NCBI GenBank assembly: GCA_965217175.1
Contig: OZ244251.1
Coordinates: 1,488,001 to 1,552,000, forward strand
DNA: 64,000 nucleotides
Reading direction: 5' to 3'
Source: Bin87 sp965217175
GTDB taxonomy: Bacteria > Chloroflexota > Dehalococcoidia > Lucifugimonadales > UBA3495
Each line of letters opens with the position of its first letter. Position 1 is the first letter of the stretch. Under the pieces are notes generated by a model. It did no database searches. It was given only the letters and a program-made list of their open reading frames with translations, and had not been told where the DNA came from. Made by a program: the position numbers and the translations under genes. Shown in pieces: positions 57,218 to 64,000 of this stretch.

Positions 57218-57742
57218 TCAGAGACTACCGGCCTTCTTGTTCATAAAGTCCTTGATGGCGTCGGCGTATTCTGCCCTGGGGAACTGCTCCCCGTTGGGAA
57301 CCTTCATGCCGTCGCAGAAGATCTCCAGGCGGTTGCCGTCCGGGTCCAGGAAGTAGAAGGAGCGGCTGCCGCTGCCTTCCAGGTTCCCGCCGGACTCGAT
57401 GCCGTGGGTCAGCGGGCCGCTGACAATCTCTGCGCCGTGGGTGTGGATGTGGGCCAGAGCCTTCATGAATTCGTCGCGGTTTTCCACTTCAAAGGCCACC
57501 TGTTGCACCAGACGGGCCCGCCCAGGAACGTTCTCGGAAACGTCCACGCCTTCGGGAGCAGCGGCGATGACGAAATCATGGTGGGTCTCGTCAAACCGCA
57601 GGAAGGCTGTCTCGGCCCCGTCGGGCCGGCGGCGGCGGGAAGTCACCTTGCATCCCAGCACCTTGGTGTAAAACTCGAAAGACCGTTCAAAATCGGAAAC
57701 CAGAATCCCCACATGCCCAACGCGCTTGATCTGGATGCCCAT
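57218..57742 (-). CDS. VOC-superfamily (glyoxalase/dioxygenase-like) protein
   Basis: A 174-residue protein with two betaalphabetabetabeta modules. RVGHVGILVSDFERSFEFYT begins the first with a metal-ligand His; QVAFEVENRDEFMKALAHIH and SFYFLDPDGNRLEIFCDG carry further candidate ligands, including the Glu. Members include glyoxalases, extradiol dioxygenases and epimerases, all using a divalent metal. AGGAGG lies about 8 bases before the ATG. It is single, on the minus strand, with no clear partner. Substrate unknown. Confidence 0.88.
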   Translation of the reverse strand: MGIQIKRVGHVGILVSDFERSFEFYTKVLGCKVTSRRRRPDGAETAFLRFDETHHDFVIAAAPEGVDVSENVPGRARLVQQVAFEVENRDEFMKALAHIHTHGAEIVSGPLTHGIESGGNLEGSGSRSFYFLDPDGNRLEIFCDGMKVPNGEQFPRAEYADAIKDFMNKKAGSL

Positions 57743-57814
57743 AACAAGTTCCTCCTAGCCCAAACTCGGTAGAGTCCAGGACCGGTGCGGGTTTTCCCAC
57801 TCCATGGGAACTGA

Positions 57815-58166
57815 GTGGATTGGTCCAAATTATATACTCTGGGAAGAAGACTTGTCCGCCAGCTTCGCCCGCTGAACCGGAGCTTTCGGTTTTCTAACAA
57901 AGTGGCTAATGTGGCGCCCCTGAAGGAGTGCTACCGTCGCGACTTCGGGAGACCAGCCAACCCTTCCGAGGTGATGGTCGGGGCGCTGCTGATCTGCTCG
58001 CTGTAAAACGTCGCATCCTTCCGACGGCAGTTCCCGGCGATCTCGGAGAACCTGGCATACCGCTGGTTTTGTTTTCTGACCATCGAGGACCCGGTGGTCT
58101 ACCATTCCAGCATCAGCCGGTTCATCGACCGGATTGGCCGGGATGGTTTCGCGGCGGTTTCATCCT
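57815..58166 (+). pseudogene. Transposase N-terminal fragment (IS1182/IS5-like)
   Basis: Reads NVAPLKECYRRDFGRPANPS, VMVGALLICSL-stop-NVASFRRQF, then ISENLAYRWFCFLTIEDPVV and SSISRFIDRIGRDGFAAV. This is the N-terminal region of a DDE transposase that precedes the catalytic core. An in-frame TAA lies at 58004-58006. The remainder is missing. Not a match to the two IS1182 copies, so it is a third lineage. Confidence 0.65.
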
Positions 58167-58308
58167 GACCTGGGGGTTACTCATGCCTCTCTGAGGGAAT
58201 AGTCGGCCGTAGGCCTGCCGGCATAAACGGCGTTGTCAGCAATAAGCACGCCAGCGCTGGGTTCGGCCGGCCAGGGGCCTAATACCTGCATTGCGCTCCG
58301 GGGTGTGG

Positions 58309-59100
58309 TCATGTTGCCTTGTCTTTCTCTGGACCCCAGGTCACTCCGAATTCTGCTCGTGACACCAACGCGCCCGTCAGGGTTTCGGCGGTCTGCCCTG
58401 CCAGCCATACGCCTGGCGGGGCCAGGGCATCGGGCTGGACCATGGGTATGTGGGAGGTTCCCGGCCAGTCCCCGCGCCGGTTCATCCAGGTGTCCACCCG
58501 GCCGGGGTCCAGGACGTTGACCGCGATGTTGTGGGGCCTGACCTCCTCTGCCAAGCTGAAAAACATCCTCTCCAGCGCTGCTTTGCTCATCGAATAGCCG
58601 ACTCGTCCCTGCCGGTATCCCCTGGCGGAGCCGGAGGTCACGCAGTATATGGAGCCTCCCTCGCCTTGGGATATCATGGACGGGAGTGCGTACTTGCAAA
58701 GTAGCAGCGGGCCGCGCACATTGACCGCCAGGCATTGGTCCAATAGCTCAACGTCGAGGTCCACCACCGGTGACTCACAGTCCATGCCCGCATTGCTAAC
58801 GAGAACGTCAATCCGGCCGAAATGGTCGAGCGTGGCGGTCATCAGGTCTTGAATGTCATTGACCTGCGCCACGTCGCAGTGGACCGGTATCGCCGTGCCT
58901 CCCCGGGCGGTGATTTGCGCTGCGGTATCACCTATGTCGCCCGACCCGTACTTTTCGTACTGGGTGCCGGCTGACCTGTCTGCTTCAGTACGAGATGTTA
59001 CGACTACCTTCGCCCCGGCGTCGCCCAGCCCCAGGCAGATGGCGCGTCCAATCCCACGGCTGCCGCCGGTTACAATCGCTACTTTGCCGTCAAGTTTCAT
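58309..59100 (-). CDS. Short-chain dehydrogenase/reductase
   Basis: A 263-residue classical SDR: VAIVTGGSRGIGRAI (nucleotide binding), VLVSNAGMDCESPV (NAG), Ser in CVTSGSARG, and YSMSK with the catalytic Tyr and Lys. An insert EADRSAGTQYEKYGSGDIGD at about 38-57 is longer than usual. Members reduce or oxidise alcohol/ketone groups with NAD(P). The 3' end overlaps nothing; the next gene in the same direction (FAD protein, upstream) is 266 bases away with nothing recognised between. Substrate unknown. Confidence 0.92.
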   Translation of the reverse strand: MKLDGKVAIVTGGSRGIGRAICLGLGDAGAKVVVTSRTEADRSAGTQYEKYGSGDIGDTAAQITARGGTAIPVHCDVAQVNDIQDLMTATLDHFGRIDVLVSNAGMDCESPVVDLDVELLDQCLAVNVRGPLLLCKYALPSMISQGEGGSIYCVTSGSARGYRQGRVGYSMSKAALERMFFSLAEEVRPHNIAVNVLDPGRVDTWMNRRGDWPGTSHIPMVQPDALAPPGVWLAGQTAETLTGALVSRAEFGVTWGPEKDKAT

Positions 59101-59366
59101 TCCAACCGTACCGGGGTCAAATCAATCTGACCAGAATTTCGGCAAGCATATACGGTCGTTCAGGTTGTCGCAAGTCGCCCGTACCAGTATGCCATTCTTG
59201 ACGTTCGCCGGGTCGGGCACCACCAAGGATATTCCCACCTCAGCGGGGTCGACGGGTGCCAAGCCGTTGATCTTCAGAGCGCGACTGCGTTCGTTGCGCC
59301 TGGAGAATGGCTGGCGCCGCACTCCTCGCCTGACCGCGATACGCCAACACCCGACCCTTGGGCATC

Positions 59367-60767
59367 CTAGATCCGGGGACGGATGTTCTGGTTGTGGCTG
59401 AACAGGTTCGTCGGGTCGTACTTCTGCTTCAGATCTGCCAGCCTCTGGAAGTTGTCCCCGAAGGCAGCCTGTATCGCCTCTTCCCCTTCCTCCGCCTCGG
59501 TGCCGACCTGATTGATGTAGGCCCCCGAGGAGAAGGGCAACAACGCCGAGGCAAAATCGCGGACCCATCGGATGTGGACCTCTGACTCCCCCGGGTCCAG
59601 GAAGACCGCGTTGGTGGCCCATTCGCACAGGGCGCCCCGGTGACCGAAGGCGGCTTCGTTGGCGGGCACACGCCGGGCGGCGTTACCCAGATACTGGAAA
59701 AGGACGCTCGAGAGCGGCGAGGTTATCCGGCCAAAAAAGTCGAGCGTGATGTCCAGCGCGTCGTCGCTGACTTGGCTCATGAAATGGGACTTCAGGTAGT
59801 TCTGCCGCCATTGGGGGGCCAGCGCCAACGCTTGGGCCTCGGTGTAAGTCATGGGCCTTACATCGTCGGATAATGGAGGGCCGAACTGCCGCAGCGGCCT
59901 GATGACCCGCTCTCCCTCTTCAATGGGGCCATAGTAGCAGAGCAGAATGCTACACGCTTTGCCGCCGCCCTCGGGGAGGGTCGTCAGGAAGGTGATGATG
60001 TTCATCTCGTCGGGCATATCGGCGGTAAACTCGCCGATCAGGCCGAAGAAGTCCCTCACCCTGTCGTATGGGTAGACGAGGCGGCCCGCCAGCACCATAG
60101 GGCCCACGGGATGCAGCCGGTACTCGAGAGAGGTGACGACGCCGAAGTTTCCTCCGCCGCCCCGCAGGGCCCACAACAGGTCGGGGTTCTCGTCGGCGCT
60201 GGCAGTGAGCGGCCGGCCGTCGGCGGTTACCACGTCGGCGGAAATCAGGTTGTCGCAACTGAGGCCGTAAGCGCCGGACAGCCAACCGATGCCGCCGCCC
60301 AGCGTAAGACCGGCGATGCCGGTGTCCAGGTCGGTCCCTCCGGGCGTGGCGAGTCCGAAGGCCTGGGTTTCGTGGTCGAATGCTCCCCACTTTGTCCCGC
60401 CTTGGGCCCGGACCGTTTTGGCCGCCGGATCGACGTGCACGCCGGTCATCCGGGACAGGTCGATCATCAGCCCGTCGTTGCAAACGCTGTTGCCCGGGAA
60501 GTTATGGCCGCCGCCGCGCACCGAAATCAGCAGGTCGTTCTCCCTGGCGAAGTTAACCGAGTTGATCACGTCGGCCGTTCCGCTGCAGCGGGCGATAAGG
60601 GCGGGCCGTTTGTCGATCATGGCGTTCCAGATCCGTCGGGCGCTGTCGTAGCCCTCGTCGCCGGGGCGCAGCGTCTCCCCGTGCAGGCCGCCCCTGAAGT
60701 CCTCGACTGCCGCCTCGCTGATGACAGTGTAATCGCCGGAAAGGGTCGCGAAATTCAGGTCTGTCAT
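59367..60767 (-). CDS. BBE-type FAD-binding oxidoreductase
   Basis: A 466-residue flavoprotein of the PCMH/berberine-bridge type. RPALIARCSGTADVINSVNF leads to SVRGGGHNFPGNSV, whose His is the usual covalent FAD attachment. GGTDLDTGIAGLTLGGGIGW lacks the second attachment Cys, so FAD should be held by one bond. C-terminal YDPTNLFSHNQNIRP is the BBE motif. Members oxidise alcohols, sugars or alkaloids with O2. AGGAGG lies about 9 bases before the ATG. Substrate unknown. Confidence 0.92.
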   Translation of the reverse strand: MTDLNFATLSGDYTVISEAAVEDFRGGLHGETLRPGDEGYDSARRIWNAMIDKRPALIARCSGTADVINSVNFARENDLLISVRGGGHNFPGNSVCNDGLMIDLSRMTGVHVDPAAKTVRAQGGTKWGAFDHETQAFGLATPGGTDLDTGIAGLTLGGGIGWLSGAYGLSCDNLISADVVTADGRPLTASADENPDLLWALRGGGGNFGVVTSLEYRLHPVGPMVLAGRLVYPYDRVRDFFGLIGEFTADMPDEMNIITFLTTLPEGGGKACSILLCYYGPIEEGERVIRPLRQFGPPLSDDVRPMTYTEAQALALAPQWRQNYLKSHFMSQVSDDALDITLDFFGRITSPLSSVLFQYLGNAARRVPANEAAFGHRGALCEWATNAVFLDPGESEVHIRWVRDFASALLPFSSGAYINQVGTEAEEGEEAIQAAFGDNFQRLADLKQKYDPTNLFSHNQNIRPRI

Positions 60768-60983
60768 ACGTTATTCCTCCTGTGTGCTTCTCGACGCCCC
60801 TGGAGCCGCTCTGACAATGATGGTCGCTCGCCCCAAACGCATTCGGAGGCCGGTCTTGTCCGCTTTGACCGCTGCCGATTATATGCCCGACGCGAGACCG
60901 CCGCCACTGGAACGCCCCATAGAGTCCGCACCGGCGCGGAGTGCAGACAGCCGCTGACCAGGTTCTTTCAATTGTCTCCTAAT

Positions 60984-61013
60984 GTCATTGCGAGCGCAGC
61001 GTGGCAATCTCGT
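60984..61013. repeat. Intergenic palindromic repeat (ATTGCGAGC type)
   Basis: GTCATTGCGAGCGCAGCGTG then GCAATCTCGT. ATTGC and GCAAT pair around GAGCGCAGCGT. Similar CATTGCGAGCGAAGCGAAGCAATC repeats are widespread in bacterial intergenic DNA, including Dehalococcoidia. It lies in the 60768-61108 spacer, which holds no gene of its own. Confidence 0.55.
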
Positions 61014-61108
61014 AGCCGTATCGATCAACGCTGTCGCCAGCTCACTTCTGACCGCTACGTTCCGATAATTGAAACGCCCTGGCCGCTGACGGCTTCGGCG
61101 GACGGCCA

Positions 61109-61867
61109 TCAGACTCTGTGAAATGTTCCCCAATACCGCTGCACCAGCCGGCGCAGGTCCGAGGAGGTCAGGCTGATGGTCGACAAGGAACGGGACTGGG
61201 AGTATGGCCAGCCCCGACTGCAACGCACCTTGGTACGTTCGTCCCAAGTCCTCGTCGTGCCAGACGATTGCCGCGTTTTGGCGCAATTCGCCGGGTAGGG
61301 CATTTTCGACGGCGATGAGTTCTTCATTGGTGGCGTCCGCCATGTTTTTTCCTTGATTATGGCCTGAAAGAGCTTGATTTCGCCCACCTTCCTTGCGTAT
61401 TCGGGCAGTACGATGTTTTCCCAATACTCGTTGTCGTTGCGGTTGATTCCGAGGCGCGTGACAGCTTCGTGACATTCCGCACCGTGCTCTCTCATGCAAA
61501 TGTCACGGTTGCGGCGCATAAAATCTTCGGCTTCCTTGCGGGTGGCGGTGAGTTGCCTGCGTTCGATTTCCGCCTGGGCGATAAACCTGTCAATCACGAG
61601 CACGATGCTCTTGTGCGTGGTGTCTTCGCTGGTTGCGGCCATGTTAGTCACTATCCAGAATTCAGCTGCCCGTCGAATATCTCCACGGGTAACGTCTTTG
61701 CCCTGGACTGTAGCCACCACTTCTTCGTCCCTGTCTATGGGTTGAAGGGCATCGCTGAGAGTTGTTCCGTTTTGTGCCATGATCGGCTCCGCTACGATGG
61801 CCGCAAAAATCACGGTAGCCAGAGCGAGCAGAACGAGAATCAGTGGTTTTTGTCGGATCAAAGTCAT
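61109..61867 (-). pseudogene. SurA-like exported chaperone/isomerase gene, frameshifted
   Basis: N-terminal signal or anchor LILVLLALATVIFAAIVAEP, then a SurA_N-like helical domain: VVATVQGKDVTRGDIRRAAE, IVLVIDRFIAQAEIERRQLT, ARKVGEIKLFQAIIKE. At a run of six A (about 61350) the main frame leaves the family; a -1 shift gives NMADATNEELIAVENALPGE and AIVWHDEDLGRTYQGAL, which fits the domain's continuation. It is either a recent homopolymer indel or a sequencing error; programmed slippage is less likely. If shifted, the product continues left of 61109. Confidence 0.6.
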
Positions 61868-62019
61868 GATGTCAGTACGCTATCTTTGGGGCGTTGGTTC
61901 ACAGGTTTCGGGCGGCACTCTCCAATCAACTCCATAGGAAGTTGATTAGATTGTCTTGGTGGCGCAATAACCCGACGCGCAAATGTAACCTGGGTGATGG
62001 GCGATGATATCCACCCGAT

Positions 62020-62078
62020 CGGGCTCGGCATCGATCGGTATCGTGAGCCACCCCCACCTCTGTGTCGGAAATCCAACA
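62020..62078 (+). repeat. 58-bp dispersed repeat, copy 2
   Basis: CGGGCTCGGCATCGATCGGT continues as ATCGTGAGCCACCCC, then CTCTGTGTCGGAA. Nearly identical to 36035-36092, with one extra C and a few substitutions. It lies in the 61868-62212 spacer, which has no recognised gene. Confidence 0.7.
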
Positions 62079-62212
62079 TCCAACCAAGTCGTCGACCTCA
62101 GCAATGCAGTGCAGGAGGCCTCAATGAATACTGCCAGACAGCGTGTAACTGTTGCTAGCGTGGGAGTACGTTATCTCTGGATTGCTGATTGCAAGGCACG
62201 ACGGATAGTAGG

Positions 62213-62515
62213 TTAACTTGCACCGAACGGGATATGTATGCTGTTGCCATGCGCGTTGGTGATCATCACTCTTCCGTCCCTTTGTTCAGAAGTGGAGGCC
62301 GTACTGTTCATGGACACTAATGCGAGGATACCCCAAGGCCAAGGCATCATCACCGGGTAGTGGTCGTCCGTCGCCGAGATGGAATGGGCGGGAGTGGTCG
62401 GGGTCGCGTCCGATAAGGCCCACCCCAAGTACGCAAGTGCCGCCAACGTGCTCAGGGCCACCACCAGTGATGTCATTTTGGTTAAACGGTTCAGTGGCGG
62501 TTTGGCGAATGGCAT
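62213..62515 (-). CDS. Small single-pass membrane or secreted protein
   Basis: A 100-residue protein: a basic N terminus (MPFAKPPLNRLTK), a hydrophobic segment at about 14-36 (MTSLVVALSTLAALAYLGWAL), and a Thr/Ser-rich tail. AGGAGGGAATCT precedes the ATG, a strong ribosome binding site. No family recognised. The long leader (62516-62724) with a terminator hairpin and a second strong ribosome binding site suggests regulated expression. Role unknown. Confidence 0.65.
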   Translation of the reverse strand: MPFAKPPLNRLTKMTSLVVALSTLAALAYLGWALSDATPTTPAHSISATDDHYPVMMPWPWGILALVSMNSTASTSEQRDGRVMITNAHGNSIHIPFGAS

Positions 62516-62724
62516 AGATTCCCTCCTGTGTTGTGTGATTCCGGCACCGAGATTGGGGCCGTTCTGTTGTGATAGCCAACAAAAACGGCCCCGCCGGTTG
62601 ACGGGGCTGGACACAATCGGGAGGTGGACTTTCGCTGGGAGCAGCGCAGCCGCTCCCGCACCAGGGCTGGCCCGGGGCGCGGCAAGTTGTAAAATGACCT
62701 GGGTAGGGTAGAACCTATCCGCAT
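62491..62724 (-). CDS. Possible leader open frame
   Basis: An ATG at 62724 follows AAAGGAGG at good spacing and opens a 77-codon Arg/Pro/Ser-rich frame (MRIGSTLPRSFYNLPRPGPA) that passes through the terminator hairpin and overlaps the start of the next gene. It may be a regulatory leader peptide rather than a functional protein. Confidence 0.3.
   Translation of the reverse strand: MRIGSTLPRSFYNLPRPGPALVRERLRCSQRKSTSRLCPAPSTGGAVFVGYHNRTAPISVPESHNTGGNLCHSPNRH
62581..62607 (-). terminator. Intrinsic terminator or attenuator in the leader
   Basis: On the minus strand GCCCCG-TCAACCGG-CGGGGC is followed by CGTTTTTG. It lies 66 bases ahead of the start of the small membrane protein gene, so it could stop transcription before the gene. 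Confidence 0.6.
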
Positions 62725-62934
62725 GAGAATGGCCTCCTTTCGGTTGTTTGGTTTGACCCAAAAGGCTGGCCCCTTCTCTTTATTTTGGTAACACTATCGT
62801 CTCACCTCTATCTGAACTAATACACCCCAGGGCGATTGCATTTGAACCTGAGCCTCGCCGATTGGTATGGTATCCATATTCATAGCTGCCCCTCTGATGT
62901 TCAAACCAATGAGTTCAACCTGAGGACAAATACC

Positions 62935-64000
62935 ATGAAATATGATGTGGCAATTGTGGGGGCCGGCTCCGCCGGTTCGGTGCTGGCGGCCCGGCTGTCG
63001 GAAGATCCGGGTTGCTCGGTGCTGTTATTGGAAGCCGGGCCGGACTATCCGGATATTGATCGACTGCCCGACGAACTAAGATACGGATTCAACGCCGCTC
63101 CCGTACCACCCGCGGCTCGAACGGCCGGCGGCCACCCGGTCTCTTTGACCACCAGTCGCCATAACTGGCAGTTCACGGCAACTGCAACCGACCTGGCGGC
63201 GCTTATGTTGGTGCCCCGAGGCAGGGTTACCGGTGGCTCCAGCGCCATTAATTCCTCAGCTTTTTACCGTGGGGTTCCGGAAGATTTTGACGCCTGGGCG
63301 TCCCGGGGCAACGACGAGTGGAGTTACGAAAAGGTCCTTCCATTCTTTCGCAAATTGGAAACGGACGTTGACCGGCACGGCGACTATCACGGCTCCGAAG
63401 GGCCCATCTTCGTCCACCATGCCAACCCGGATGCTTGGGACGCTGCCCAAAGAGCCTTCTTCAGCGCCTGCCGCGCCAACGGCTTTGCGGAAGCCCACGA
63501 CCATAACCATCCAGACTCGAACGGGGTCGGCCCAGGCGTGACCAACAACCATGACGGGGTGCGGTTCAGCACCGCCCTGGCCTACTTGAGCCAGGCCCGC
63601 CATCGACTTAACCTGACGGTGCGACCCAATTGCCAGGTCCGCCGAGTTGTTTTTCGAGGCAAGCGTGCGATTGGTCTGCAGGTGGAGAGCGGCGGTCAGA
63701 CCTTCACCGTTGAAGCTGAGCAGCTTATTCTCAGCGCCGGTGCGGTCGGCTCGCCCCACCTGTTGCTGCTCTCCGGCGTAGGCCCGGCCGGGCAACTGGA
63801 GAACCTGGGCGTTCCGGTGGTTCAGGACCTCGCGGGCGTGGGGCGGAACCTGAAAGACCACCCGAAGGTGTACGTTACCTGGGAAGTCGGAGACGGGTTT
63901 GTTACTCCATCGAACCGGGGGGCCGGCGGCGCGGCGCTGCGGCTAACCGCTCCCGGCTCCCATCTGAGAAACGATCTGGGAATCAGTCTTTCCGCCCTGG
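62935..64000 (+). CDS. GMC family oxidoreductase (partial, runs off window)
   Basis: At least 355 residues of a glucose-methanol-choline oxidoreductase. FAD-binding VAIVGAGSAGSVLAARLSED at the N terminus, GMC signature 1 in PRGRVTGGSSAINSSAFYRG near residue 97, and signature 2 in LSAGAVGSPHLLLLSGVGPA near 268. Residues 55-80 form an insert (PPAARTAGGHPVSL). The catalytic His pair lies beyond the window end. Members oxidise alcohols to aldehydes with O2 or other acceptors. GAGGA lies 9 bases before the ATG. Its frame is intact as far as seen. Confidence 0.93.
   Translation, partial: MKYDVAIVGAGSAGSVLAARLSEDPGCSVLLLEAGPDYPDIDRLPDELRYGFNAAPVPPAARTAGGHPVSLTTSRHNWQFTATATDLAALMLVPRGRVTGGSSAINSSAFYRGVPEDFDAWASRGNDEWSYEKVLPFFRKLETDVDRHGDYHGSEGPIFVHHANPDAWDAAQRAFFSACRANGFAEAHDHNHPDSNGVGPGVTNNHDGVRFSTALAYLSQARHRLNLTVRPNCQVRRVVFRGKRAIGLQVESGGQTFTVEAEQLILSAGAVGSPHLLLLSGVGPAGQLENLGVPVVQDLAGVGRNLKDHPKVYVTWEVGDGFVTPSNRGAGGAALRLTAPGSHLRNDLGISLSAL

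Noticed and set aside
1..64000. CRISPR arrays, tRNA and rRNA genes
   Set aside because: No regularly spaced direct repeats and no cloverleaf or rRNA-like stretches were noticed by eye; a covariance scan was not possible.

Overview
The window looks like a piece of a Chloroflexota genome, most probably of the SAR202 type. This is an inference from gene content, not from a marker gene. The evidence is the density of flavin-dependent oxidoreductases (two FMN 2-hydroxyacid oxidases, two luciferase-like monooxygenases plus a remnant), CaiB/BaiF CoA-transferase, paired DUF35/thiolase-like genes, NHL beta-propellers, GMC and BBE-type oxidoreductases. Several of these occur as diverged paralogous sets, a pattern known for SAR202. 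No rRNA, tRNA, CRISPR array or replication origin was seen.

Layout. 1-7.5 kb: a decaying defence-like locus on the minus strand. It holds a type III-like adenine methyltransferase, a DUF6602 nuclease-like gene and the start of a PLD-type helicase in overlapping order. A broken large serine recombinase abuts the shortened 5' end of the methyltransferase. 7.5-14.3 kb: insertion sequence debris (IS630 fragment, complete IS5-type element, IS701-like element), a transglutaminase gene with one nonsense codon, and the first FMN oxidase. 14.5-20 kb: a plus-strand catabolic cluster behind a good sigma70-like promoter. It encodes a partner protein, a UGSC-type selenoprotein with an in-frame UGA, an NHL propeller, a luciferase-like monooxygenase, a small membrane protein and a SHOCT-tailed FMN oxidase. 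20-26 kb: a dead Fic gene, a DinG-like fragment, dead transposases and an intact luciferase-like monooxygenase. 26-36 kb: a DUF35/thiolase-like pair, an acyl-CoA synthetase, dead esterases, and a three-gene biotin-dependent acyl-CoA carboxylase operon.

36-47.4 kb: two inverted IS1182-type copies bracket half of a giant membrane-anchored transglutaminase gene, and the other half lies beyond the second copy in the opposite orientation. The halves rejoin in frame at a shared CTAG. This indicates IS insertion into one roughly 7.3-kb gene followed by inversion between the IS copies. 48-64 kb: a two-domain CaiB/BaiF CoA-transferase, a HAD-like protein, a second DUF35/thiolase-like pair, a MidA-type methyltransferase, a cupin, a second NHL propeller, VOC, SDR and BBE-type FAD proteins, a frameshifted SurA-like protein, a small membrane protein behind a leader with a terminator hairpin, and a GMC oxidoreductase running off the end.

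How the genes may work together: acyl-CoA synthetase, CoA-transferase, carboxylase and Cys-less thiolase-like/DUF35 pairs would activate and cleave acyl-CoA substrates. The flavin oxidases and monooxygenases would oxidise recalcitrant organics. This is inferred from families only. Many accessory genes carry single in-frame nonsense codons or frameshifts, while the metabolic genes are mostly intact, so the accessory regions appear to be decaying.
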